Below are positions 54,659 to 63,600 of a stretch of 64,000 nucleotides of DNA, in pieces. The DNA is from Dokdonia sp. PRO95 (GTDB lineage Bacteria > Bacteroidota > Bacteroidia > Flavobacteriales > Flavobacteriaceae): assembly GCF_000355805.1 (NCBI RefSeq), contig NZ_CM001837.1, forward strand, positions 1,720,108 through 1,784,107. Direction: 5' to 3'. The stretch's first letter is position 1, and every line of letters begins with the position of its first letter. The position numbers were made by a program, and so were the translations under genes. The notes beneath the pieces were generated by a model that saw nothing but the letters and a program-made list of their open reading frames with translations, was not told the DNA's origin and did no database searches.

Positions 54659-56215
54659 TTACCCTTTTCCTGCGAGCGTTTTTATCAAACCAGACTTGAG
54701 GTTAAGCCAAAGATAATTGAAGAATGACTTAGTTGTATCTCTTTCTGTCTCACCAGAGCCTTCTCTAAAATCTGTAGGTTTATCATTACTATCTTCTTTG
54801 ATAAATAGGTTTATAACCTTAGATAATAACTTGTTAATGCCTTTCCCTTTTTTACGCATTATTTCAATCTCAAAATCATCATATTTCATACGCATATCAA
54901 TGCTAGACTTGCTAGCATTACCGCCTATGGTAAAGTAGGTATGGTGCGTTTCTCCAGTAAGTTTTGCATTGAGATTAGGAGCCGTAAATTGATTCATTTG
55001 CTCTCCTTCTAATTTGCCTATGCTACCTTGAAATAGAAACTGATCACTATAATCGTTTACATCAAAAGACCAATCCACTTCAATAGGAGTGTTATCCATA
55101 AAAGTAGCGGTGAGTTTTAAGGCTGTTTTATCGCCAGCGGGATATGTGTTTCCTAGTTTGTTTATAGATGCATTAAGAGCAGAAAATTCAATGCGCCCTC
55201 CTTGATCTTCATCCTTTAATTTTTCTTGATAAACAATACTGCCATCTTTAATAGTAACATCATCTACTAGGAGGTTAATAGGAGCATCCCTGAGCATTTT
55301 ACTATAAAGAGGCTTGTAACTATTATCATCAGTAACTAGCTTGTCTCTATAAACATCTAAAGTAGGCTTGCTAATGGTAATTGAGTTAGCTCCTGCAAAT
55401 AACTCACTATTTTCAAATCCAAAAGTGGGATTGTCTATTTCAATGACTGCTATTTCTAGATTAAAATGATCTCTTTCCGCTGGGATTACATTCGAGAGGT
55501 CAGCCTTACTGTATTTTGTATTCAGTGTGATATTGTTGAAACGTCCTTTTCTATCAGTTATGGTAAAATCGTCAAGAGTGAGTCGTTCGTAGTTGCCTAC
55601 TTTTAGAGATATATCAGAACCTTTAGCATTGTAGTCGGAGTAATCTAGAGGTAGCTTTCTGGTTAACGTCTTACTATCTATATAAATGTCGTCTATTTCT
55701 AAAGTTATATCTGCTACGCTAACGGATATTGAATCTTTCGTTCCATCATAAATCTTCAAGGAAGCATTATCTATACTTAATTCTTCAACCAGAATGGGTT
55801 TAAAAACTTTGGCAAGAGGTTTTCTTACCGTGTCTGTTGATTTCTTGAATTTATGCTTGCTGTAAGTAATTGCTGCATCGTTGAGTTTTATATCTTCTAT
55901 TCTAATTTCTTTACGAACTAGATAGCTCCAGTAGCTCACATCTTCAATTGTAAATGAGTTTGCCTTAACAATTGTGTGCGTTATAGTATCCGTTTTGTTC
56001 TGAATATGCACTTCTGGATCTATAATAGTGATAGTTCCAGATAGACTTTTAAGATTTATGTCTTTATAAGTGACGGTAAAATGATCAGGAAGTCGATTTT
56101 TTAGAAAAAATTCTGCTTTATTTTTTACTGCACGATTTATTAAAAGTTGAGCTGTAAAAAGTGCTAGTATTAAGATTGCCAGCGAGATGAGAATCGTTCT
56201 TGTTTTTTTATTCAT
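54659..56215 (-). CDS. AsmA/DUF748-like envelope protein
   Basis: 518 residues. One N-terminal membrane helix (about 7-29) is followed by repeated beta-strand segments typical of AsmA-like bridge proteins (TVTYKDINLKSLSGTITIIDPEVHI, IRIEDIKLNDAAITY, ISKPTLDVYRDKLV). Such proteins form long hydrophobic grooves that move phospholipids between membranes, or affect outer-membrane assembly. The length is short to medium for the family. It is the only gene on this strand nearby. Confidence 0.7.
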   Translation of the reverse strand: MNKKTRTILISLAILILALFTAQLLINRAVKNKAEFFLKNRLPDHFTVTYKDINLKSLSGTITIIDPEVHIQNKTDTITHTIVKANSFTIEDVSYWSYLVRKEIRIEDIKLNDAAITYSKHKFKKSTDTVRKPLAKVFKPILVEELSIDNASLKIYDGTKDSISVSVADITLEIDDIYIDSKTLTRKLPLDYSDYNAKGSDISLKVGNYERLTLDDFTITDRKGRFNNITLNTKYSKADLSNVIPAERDHFNLEIAVIEIDNPTFGFENSELFAGANSITISKPTLDVYRDKLVTDDNSYKPLYSKMLRDAPINLLVDDVTIKDGSIVYQEKLKDEDQGGRIEFSALNASINKLGNTYPAGDKTALKLTATFMDNTPIEVDWSFDVNDYSDQFLFQGSIGKLEGEQMNQFTAPNLNAKLTGETHHTYFTIGGNASKSSIDMRMKYDDFEIEIMRKKGKGINKLLSKVINLFIKEDSNDKPTDFREGSGETERDTTKSFFNYLWLNLKSGLIKTLAGKG

Positions 56216-56287
56216 AGGTTAAATATAATATGCAGTAATGGCTGAGAAAAAAGTTTGTGATTTCTTGTTAAATATGCCCTTTGTGAT

Positions 56288-56319
56288 TTGGTAATAAGGA
56301 AAAGTTTGTTGTATATTTG
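56288..56319 (+). promoter_or_regulatory. Promoter of tRNA-fMet
   Basis: TTG (56288-56290), 21 nt, TATATTTG (56312-56319), a good Bacteroidota promoter about 60 nt upstream of the tRNA. The leader can form an imperfect hairpin (CTCCA near 56322 with TGGAG near 56368). Confidence 0.6.
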
Positions 56320-56378
56320 CACTCCAATTAACGCAGTACTGATGGCCTAATCAAGAAACGTGTTACTGGAGCATATAT

Positions 56379-56451
56379 CGCGGGATAGAGCAGTAGGCAG
56401 CTCGTCGGGCTCATAACCCGAAGGTCACTGGTTCGAGTCCAGTTCCCGCTA
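56379..56451 (+). tRNA. Initiator tRNA-Met (CAT)
   Basis: Cloverleaf with acceptor CGCGGGA / TCCCGCT in which the first pair is a C/T mismatch, the expected non-paired 1-72 of initiator tRNA. The anticodon stem has three G-C pairs (GGG CTCATAA CCC). T-loop GGTTCGAGTCC. The encoded 3' end continues CTA, so CCA is not encoded. Terminator follows. Confidence 0.93.
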
Positions 56452-56457
56452 CTAAGT

Positions 56458-56489
56458 AAAAAGCTTCACAGCAATGTGGAGCTTTTTTT
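56458..56489 (+). terminator. Terminator after tRNA-fMet
   Basis: AAAAAGCTTCACA / TGTGGAGCTTTTT stem (one G-U) with a GCAA loop and a T run. Confidence 0.9.
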
Positions 56490-56718
56490 ATTTCCTCTAG
56501 TTTCCTACTGTACCTACAGTATATTCCCTCTACTTCATAATGCTGCTGCAGCATGCTTTTTTGCTATTCTTTAGCATTTAGACAGTTTTCTTAAATAAAA
56601 GTTTTCACATTCTAGTTGATTACTCTAAAGTGTCGCCTGAAGTAAGTATCCTCAAAATAAGTCGTCCAAACCCTAAACTATTTTACTACTATTGTTGTGT
56701 AACCTAAATGATTAATAT

Positions 56719-57396
56719 TTGAAGACAATCACAAAATACTGGTTTTTAGAGGGTTTTAATCTCTTTAAGAAGCTCGGAATGATCAACATGATGAAAATGT
56801 GCGAGATTCTTGAAATGGATACTATAGAAAAAGGTAAGCGCATCGAACTTAGAGATGAGCATAAGAATAGTGTTTTTTTCTTAAAAAAGGGAAGTGTCAA
56901 AATTGTAGATAAAACGAGCAACACTGCTAAGTACATAGTTAAAAGGGGAAATGTCTTTGGGGAGCTTGCTTTATATGATAAGGCAGCTGCAAGTGAAGAA
57001 ATTGCTTATGCGTTAGAAAGCTGTGTTATATGTTATATAGAATCCAATGAGATGGAATCGCTTATGGATAAGCACAAATCCCTTAAAAATGGACTTCTCA
57101 AAATCTATGGCTTACGTATTCAAAAACTTGAACGACGACTACATGATTTGTTATACAAAGACAGTACAACAAGAATTAAGGAGTTTATATCAGATTATCT
57201 AGAAGAATTTGGAGAGGCTGAAGTATCTGGTCGTTTACACGACAAGAACCTTTTAAGACACAAGGATATTGCAAACCTCACAAATACTTCTAGGCAAACT
57301 GTTAGCAATGTATTGAGTTCCATGAGAAAAGAAGGCTTTATAAATTATAATATGGAATTCATTTCAAAAGCATCTCAGAACCTTGATGAGGTTTAA
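56719..57396 (+). CDS. Crp/Fnr-family transcriptional regulator
   Basis: 225 residues from a TTG at 56719; a shorter ATG start at 56779 would cut into the first part of the sensor domain. N-terminal cyclic-nucleotide-binding-like beta-barrel (FFLKKGSVKIV, GNVFGELALYD), dimer helix and C-terminal winged helix (HKDIANLTNTSRQTVSNVLSSMRKEGFI). The cAMP-contacting Arg-Ser of Crp is not seen after GELALYD, and no Fnr-type N-terminal Cys cluster exists, so the signal is unknown. It lies 271 bp upstream of the envelope operon at 57668 and may control it. Confidence 0.85.
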   Translation: MKTITKYWFLEGFNLFKKLGMINMMKMCEILEMDTIEKGKRIELRDEHKNSVFFLKKGSVKIVDKTSNTAKYIVKRGNVFGELALYDKAAASEEIAYALESCVICYIESNEMESLMDKHKSLKNGLLKIYGLRIQKLERRLHDLLYKDSTTRIKEFISDYLEEFGEAEVSGRLHDKNLLRHKDIANLTNTSRQTVSNVLSSMRKEGFINYNMEFISKASQNLDEV

Positions 57397-57667
57397 AGAG
57401 ACTATTTGAACAATTGTGTTGAGTGATTCTAGCTTACTATAGAGATTTCAATTTTTAACGTAGTGCACAGTGGTTCTGCAAACGTATAAGTTCTTACTTG
57501 AACAGGTAATGGTTGATTACCATTTAAAGGACAAAATATTCTCAAGTTCTATGATTTGTGAATGAAAGCTATTAGCTACTCTATATAATAATTAACAAAT
57601 TTTTTCAATTTATGAAAGGAATTTTAACATATGTCGACATAAACCAAACTAACTGATTGAAAATTAG
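57397..57667. promoter_or_regulatory. Regulatory gap before the 57668 operon
   Basis: 271 bp with no gene. It contains the 12-bp palindrome TATGTCGACATA at 57630-57641, 26 nt before the operon start, and a GGTAATGGTTGATTACC inverted repeat near 57505. Either could be an operator, e.g. for the neighbouring Crp/Fnr protein. This is inference only. Confidence 0.3.
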
Positions 57668-58333
57668 ATGAAACTAACCAAATTTTTAGGCTATTTAGGC
57701 CTTTTCGCTTCGCTCCTTGTTGGGCTGGGTGAGTATCTTTTGCATTACTCTCCTGATATTTTAGAACATTCAAAAGACTATGAATTTTTCAAATACGTGT
57801 CTTTAGGTAATCTATCGATGGGACATTATATAGCAATTATAGGATTACCATTTTATTTTGCGGGTTATATACACATATATAGAATGCTTAAATCTGGTAG
57901 TGAGATGTTAGCTCGAGTGGTTCTAGTGATAGGTTTTATTGCATTTGCAGTAGGAGGTGTTTGGATAGGTTCTCGAGCATCAATAGGTAATGTAGTGCAT
58001 CTAAAAAATAGTATAGACGCTACTACCTACACAACCCTCTTAGATCATTATACAGGCCACATGGAAGTGCTGGTCAAAATACTCCGTATAGTTATAGCAG
58101 TATTATCTATTGCCTTCATTGTGGCGATCCTTAAAGGTGGAACCTACTATAAAAAATGGATGGCTTTCTTTAGCCCTATAGCGATTCTCATATTATTAGT
58201 AATTATAGGTAAAATTATTCCATCTTTAGGAGCACACATGTTACCTATTTTAATGAATGTAACTCATTTCATGCTCTTCACGCTTTCTCTTATTCAATTA
58301 AAAAACCTTACTAACAACCATCAAAATGCTTAA
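57668..58333 (+). CDS. Six-helix membrane protein (DUF6796-like)
   Basis: 221 residues with about six membrane helices and conserved polar spots in the first loops (GLGEYLLHYSPDIL, GHYIAIIGLPFYFAGYIHIYRM). This pattern resembles the DUF6796 family, an assignment from memory. No enzymatic motif is evident. Its end overlaps the FG-GAP gene by 8 bp, so it is the first gene of the operon to 64000. Confidence 0.6.
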   Translation: MKLTKFLGYLGLFASLLVGLGEYLLHYSPDILEHSKDYEFFKYVSLGNLSMGHYIAIIGLPFYFAGYIHIYRMLKSGSEMLARVVLVIGFIAFAVGGVWIGSRASIGNVVHLKNSIDATTYTTLLDHYTGHMEVLVKILRIVIAVLSIAFIVAILKGGTYYKKWMAFFSPIAILILLVIIGKIIPSLGAHMLPILMNVTHFMLFTLSLIQLKNLTNNHQNA

Positions 58334-59978
58334 AAAAATACTTAAAACACTTGGCGTCATTATTCTTCTTTTAATCATTTTGGTTTTAGGTTTTTTTTGG
58401 AGAGATTCAGTTTCAGATAAGTATGATATTACAATCTCAGAAGAAAAAATACCAACATTCACTCCAATCTCTATAGACTTTAATCATCAATATAATGGTG
58501 ATAAATCATTGCCTATTGCTCCATCAGCATTAATTGATATTGACAATGATAATGTAGATGAGGTCTTCTTTGGAGGTGGGATGAATCAAGAGGATGCGAT
58601 TTTTGCCTTCAGAAATAACGAATTTGTAAATATTTCTGAAGAGATCAATTTACCTACAAAGGGTAAGACCACCACTACTGTTGGTGTTGTCTCTGCAGAT
58701 TTTGATAATAATGGGTTTGCAGATATTATTTTAGGTAGGGAGGATGGCCTCCGTATTTACTATAATACGAATGGCAAATTCACTGAAAAAATTATTGACA
58801 CTCCTATGAATGCCAAATCTAACCCAGCTGGAATTACTGTCGGTGATATTGATAAAGATGGTGATTTAGATATTTTTCTTGCCACATACCTTAAAAAGGA
58901 ATTGATGGAGGGGCAAACCATATTTGAGGATTATACCTACGGTGCTACTAGCGAGCTCTTACTTAATAATGGCGATGATACGTTTGTAAGTATTACCAAA
59001 GCTGCCGGTCTAGATTACATTCATAATACTTTTCAAGGAGTATTAGTAGATATTGATGATGATACGTGGTTAGACTTAGTTGTGGTCCATGATACAGGAG
59101 AGGCTAGAACTTATAGGAACAATGGAGATTTAACTTTTACGATGAAGCCTAATCCGCTCACTAAGAAGTTTGCTTATCCTATGGGATTAGCGGTAGGTGA
59201 TTATAATAATGATGGATTAGTTGATTTCATGTTTTCAAATACTGGTAGTACTTTACCTAGAGTACTTGCAAAGGGAGACATAAAAGACGCTTCATTGTTT
59301 AATGAGAAGTGGATTTTATTTAGAAATGATGGAGATTTTAAATTTACAGATACAGCAGAGGAGGCTAAAATAGCAGACTATGAATTTTCATGGGGTTGTA
59401 CCTTTGCAGATCTTAATAACGATGGTCTTCAGGATCTTATGGTTGCAGAGAACTATGTAGACCTAGCTCCTAATAAACTTTTTAAACTACCTAGTAGAGT
59501 CCTTATTCAAAAAGAAGATGGAACATTTGCTCCTACTGAGAAAGAAAGTAAACTTGTAAATCCTCACTATGCGATTACATCATTAGTAAGTGATTTTAAT
59601 CAAGATGGCTATTTGGATATGATTTGGGTAAATATCGATTCTCCTGCGCTTGCTTATTTAAATGAGGGTGGCACAAATAATTACCTACAGGTAGATCTAG
59701 GCGAGACAATTAATGCGCAAGGTGCTAAAATAACTGTAACGACGCCTACAAAGAAATTAACAGATTGGTTAGTTACTGGAGAAGGCTTAGCTAGTGATCA
59801 AACATCATTAATTCAATTTGGACTAGGTGCAGAAACTACCGTTTTAAATATTAATGTACGCTTATCAAATGATAAGGAGGTTAATGTTGCAAATCCAAAA
59901 ATTAATAGCATTGTTGACTTAAAGTCTTTAATTAGAGATAGTCAGGATACCGAAGAAGTTTTAGATACTCAAGAATAA
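58326..59978 (+). CDS. Membrane-anchored FG-GAP/ASPIC beta-propeller protein
   Basis: 550 residues. One N-terminal membrane helix (about 5-25) anchors a periplasmic part with seven Ca-binding type motifs: DIDNDNVDE, DFDNNGFAD, DIDKDGDLD, DIDDDTWLD, DYNNDGLVD, DLNNDGLQD, DFNQDGYLD, i.e. a seven-bladed FG-GAP propeller as in integrins. The C-terminal ~100 residues resemble the ASPIC/UnbV domain (LQVDLGETINAQGAKITV). It probably binds a protein or glycan partner in the periplasm or on the surface. Coupled to its upstream gene by an 8-bp overlap. Confidence 0.8.
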   Translation: MLKKILKTLGVIILLLIILVLGFFWRDSVSDKYDITISEEKIPTFTPISIDFNHQYNGDKSLPIAPSALIDIDNDNVDEVFFGGGMNQEDAIFAFRNNEFVNISEEINLPTKGKTTTTVGVVSADFDNNGFADIILGREDGLRIYYNTNGKFTEKIIDTPMNAKSNPAGITVGDIDKDGDLDIFLATYLKKELMEGQTIFEDYTYGATSELLLNNGDDTFVSITKAAGLDYIHNTFQGVLVDIDDDTWLDLVVVHDTGEARTYRNNGDLTFTMKPNPLTKKFAYPMGLAVGDYNNDGLVDFMFSNTGSTLPRVLAKGDIKDASLFNEKWILFRNDGDFKFTDTAEEAKIADYEFSWGCTFADLNNDGLQDLMVAENYVDLAPNKLFKLPSRVLIQKEDGTFAPTEKESKLVNPHYAITSLVSDFNQDGYLDMIWVNIDSPALAYLNEGGTNNYLQVDLGETINAQGAKITVTTPTKKLTDWLVTGEGLASDQTSLIQFGLGAETTVLNINVRLSNDKEVNVANPKINSIVDLKSLIRDSQDTEEVLDTQE

Positions 59979-59990
59979 TACAATATCAAG

Positions 59991-60257
59991 ATGAATTTTA
60001 TAAAAGAATTATTTGGAGATAAGGTTAAAGCTGTATCTGATCTATCGATAGGGTACTGTCCAAATTGTTGGGGTGATCAGGAGTATGATAATCTTATAAG
60101 AGAAAAGTATAATGACGTCCAAATAAATGTAAACAACCACACTGCTAGTTATGCGTTTGTACAGGATTTCATTGTAACTCATATGAATGGAATCAAACTT
60201 AAGAGTACTGTAAAAGGTACTGAGTGTCCTACTTGTAAAATTGTAAACAAGAAATAA
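59991..60257 (+). CDS. Small CxxC protein (zinc ribbon-like)
   Basis: 88 residues with two CxxC pairs, YCPNCWG near residue 22 and ECPTCK near the C-terminus, that together could hold one zinc. No signal peptide or membrane helix. Its stop overlaps the start of the next gene by one base. The family is not recognised. Confidence 0.6.
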   Translation: MNFIKELFGDKVKAVSDLSIGYCPNCWGDQEYDNLIREKYNDVQINVNNHTASYAFVQDFIVTHMNGIKLKSTVKGTECPTCKIVNKK

Positions 60258-60637
60258 TGAGTACAAAAATCACATACTATTTAATTGTTGTACTCTTAAT
60301 TATAGGGCTGTATGGAGCGGGAACTCTCGTGATTGATGAACTCGCCACTGGTGATAGTTGTCCAAAAATACTGTACATACCGATGTGCATTGTAGTACTA
60401 GTATGTTTTTTAGTACCACTTGTAGCACATCTTCTTAAAAAATGGAATGTATTGTATTTTCTATTTGCAGGATTAGCTTTTGGCATAGCCTTCATCGCAT
60501 CTATAATGCAATACCTAGGAGAAGCTGAGTGCCCAAAAACAGAATCAGGGACACCTATGTGTTACTATTCCTTAGTGCTATTTAGTAGCATAATTGGTTT
60601 AAGAATTTTTTATTTAAAATCTAAGAATGACCACTAA
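60257..60637 (+). CDS. Four-helix membrane protein with paired cysteine loops
   Basis: 126 residues with four membrane helices. The two loops after helices 1 and 3 carry similar motifs: CPK-x4-PMC (around residue 34) and CPK-x5-PMC (around residue 94), so the protein seems an internal duplication with two Cys pairs on the same side of the membrane. Paired cysteines suggest a redox or metal role. The family is unknown to me. The next gene starts 1 bp after its stop. Confidence 0.65.
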   Translation: MSTKITYYLIVVLLIIGLYGAGTLVIDELATGDSCPKILYIPMCIVVLVCFLVPLVAHLLKKWNVLYFLFAGLAFGIAFIASIMQYLGEAECPKTESGTPMCYYSLVLFSSIIGLRIFYLKSKNDH

Positions 60638-60638
60638 T

Positions 60639-63600
60639 ATGAAAACTTTCCATCTAAAAAAATCACCTCTATTATGTGCGTTACTATTAGTAAGCTATTT
60701 TGCTACTGCACAACAATTAGAGACTTCCATATTTGTAACTGCAAATACAGGAAATACAGACGATCAAGCTGTTTTAACTAAAATAAATAATGAAGCCAAA
60801 ACATTGAGTGATTCACAATTACTCATACTTGGTAATGCAGTATCTGACAATGGTTTTACAAAAGGAGCTAGTGCAGAAATAGCATCGCAACTAGAAATAT
60901 TAGAATTATTTAATGGTAAAGTGATTTTTACTCCAGGTCAGAACGAATGGGCCGCTAATGGGCACAGAGATGTGAGAAAGATAGAAGCGTTTATTCAAGA
61001 AAATAGTAAGTCAAAATTCTATCCAGATAAAGGTTGCCCCATTAAAAAGGTAAATATTACTGACAACGTCGTTCTAATAACTGTAGACTCACAATGGTAT
61101 CTAGAAGACTGGAATGAGCATATCTATCTAAACGAAGATTGTGATATTAAAAACAGGACAGAGTTTTTTCTAGCTTTTGAGAGTATGCTTAAAAAGTCGC
61201 AAGGAAAAACAATAATGGTAGCAATGCATCATCCTGTTTTTTCAAATACTAATGAAGGATTAATAGCTAGAACAGGTGGGACTTCTCTACACGATTTTCA
61301 AAACAAGCAAAACAGAAAATTTAGGAATCGTCTAGTCACTCTTGCAAGGCAGACAAAGGATATTTTCTTTGTTTCTGGACACGATAAAAATTTACAATAC
61401 ATTAATAAATATGGAGTTCCTCAAATAATAAGTGGAGCCGCAGGTAAAACAAGAAAGGCATCTGTAAAAGGTGATAAAGATTTCGCTTCAAGCGAAAATG
61501 GCTATGCACGAATTGATGTTTTTAAAAACGGTACTGTAAAAGTTTCTTTTCAAGGTATCTCAACGCCATTCTCAGCTACAATCATGGAGGCAGAGAAGGA
61601 AGAAATCGTTAATTATAAAGAAAGAAGTAGCTTTAATAATACGTTTAGCTCATCTGTATATACGTTAGAAGAAACCGAAAAAAGCAAACTGTACAAAGGG
61701 CTTTGGGGAGACCATTATAGAGAATACTATAGTAAATCAGTAAATGCTAAAGTAGCTTTTATAGATACCTTAAAAGGAGGGCTCACTCCTGTAAGGCGAG
61801 GAGGTGGCCACCAGTCTAAATCGCTGCGACTAGAGACTAAAGACGGAAAAGAATATGTAATGCGAGCTCTAAAGAAAAGCGCGATTAAGTTTTTACAATC
61901 TACTGCGTTTCAAGACAAATATGTAGAAGAAGAACTAGAAGGAAGTTTTGCAGACAAATTTCTCTTAGATTTTTATACAACTGCTCATCCTTACACTCCT
62001 ACAACTATAGGAACTCTCGCAGATGCTGTAAATATTTTCCATACTAACCCAGAGTTGTACTATATACCTAAACAACGAGATTTAGGTGAGTATAATGACG
62101 AGTATGGTGATGAATTGTATCTTATTGAAGAACGCGTAGAATCTGGACATAAAGACTTAGAAAGTTTTGGAAAGCCAAAAGATATTTTAAGCACAAGCGA
62201 CGTACTCTTAGAAATAAATAAAACGGGAAAGTCTATAGTAGATGAACCATCATACATTAGAGCAAGACTTTTTGATATGCTCATAGGCGACTGGGACAGG
62301 CACGAAGATCAATGGCGTTGGGCACTTTTTGAAAATGAAGACGGTTCGGAAATATGTAAACCTATTCCAAGAGACAGAGACCAAGCGTTTTCAGTTTTTG
62401 ATGGAAGTATATTGGGATTTTTGCGTTGTGCAGTTCCGAGCTTACGTATGATGCAGTCGTTTGATGAGGAATTACCAAGCCCTAAGTGGTTTAGTTTTGA
62501 GCCATACCCATTAGATATGACTTTTATTAATCAATCTAATTGGGAAGATTGGGAAAGAGAAGCAATAACCTTACAAACTGGATTAACAGATGAGGTAATA
62601 GAAAATGCATTCCAAAATCTACCAGCAGAAGTTGAAGGTCAAACAATTGAAGAAATTAAGAAAAGTCTTAGAGGAAGAAGAGGTAATATTATAGATATCG
62701 CTCGCAGATACTATGATTATGTAAACAAACACGAAGTTATTACTGGAACACAGAAAGATGATGTCTTTGATATCACAAGGCTTCCAAACGGGCAAACTAA
62801 AATTACCGCTCAAAGAAAAGACCTAGAAATCTTTGAAAGAATATTTAATAAAGATGAAACTAAAGAAATTTGGATTTATGGTTTAGATGGTAATGATACC
62901 TTCAACGTAACAGGAGAAGGAAACAATCACATCACTATAAAGGTTTTAGGAGGAAAGAAAAATGACATTTATAATTTTGAGAATACAAAAAAAGTGAAAC
63001 TCTATGATTATAAAGGGAAGAATAATACCATCGTTAATAACAAGTCAAAAAAATGGCTAGTAGATGATTATGAGATAAATAACTACGATTATAAAAAACG
63101 TAAATATAGTATTAATCAATTTTTGCCCATCATAGGCGCAAACCCTGACGATGGATTACGTATAGGTTTTGTGAATAACTTTACAACATATGGGATTCAG
63201 CGCAATCCATTTACTACAAAGCATTCGGTGAGTGCTTCATATTATACTGGTAATTCCGGTTATGATGTTTCTTATAAAGGAGAGTTTGCAAATATATTTC
63301 ATAACTGGAATTTTGGAGTAGAGGGGAAATATACGAGTCCAAATTTTGCACAAAACTTTTTTGGTTTTGGGAATGAAACGCTTTATGATAAAGATGAAGT
63401 GGAGATTGATTTTAATAGGGTAAGTATAAAAGAATGGAATGTAGCTATTTCCTTGATTTGGAATGGTAGAGATGGAGGTTCGTTTTACTTCAAACCTTTA
63501 ATAGAATCTTTTGAAGTAGAAAATGTAGAAGATAGATTCATAAACTTTCTACCTGCGACGGCTTCAGTTTTTGAAAAACAAACCTATGCAGGTGCAGAAG

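Noticed and set aside
57397-57667. Small RNA gene in the gap before 57668
   Set aside because: Only weak short inverted repeats; no promoter-terminator pair that would define an RNA.
61483-61499. TTTCGCTTCAAGCGAAA as another member of the repeat family
   Set aside because: The centre differs from the consensus; without intermediate forms it cannot be distinguished from a chance palindrome, so it is mentioned only as a possible variant.
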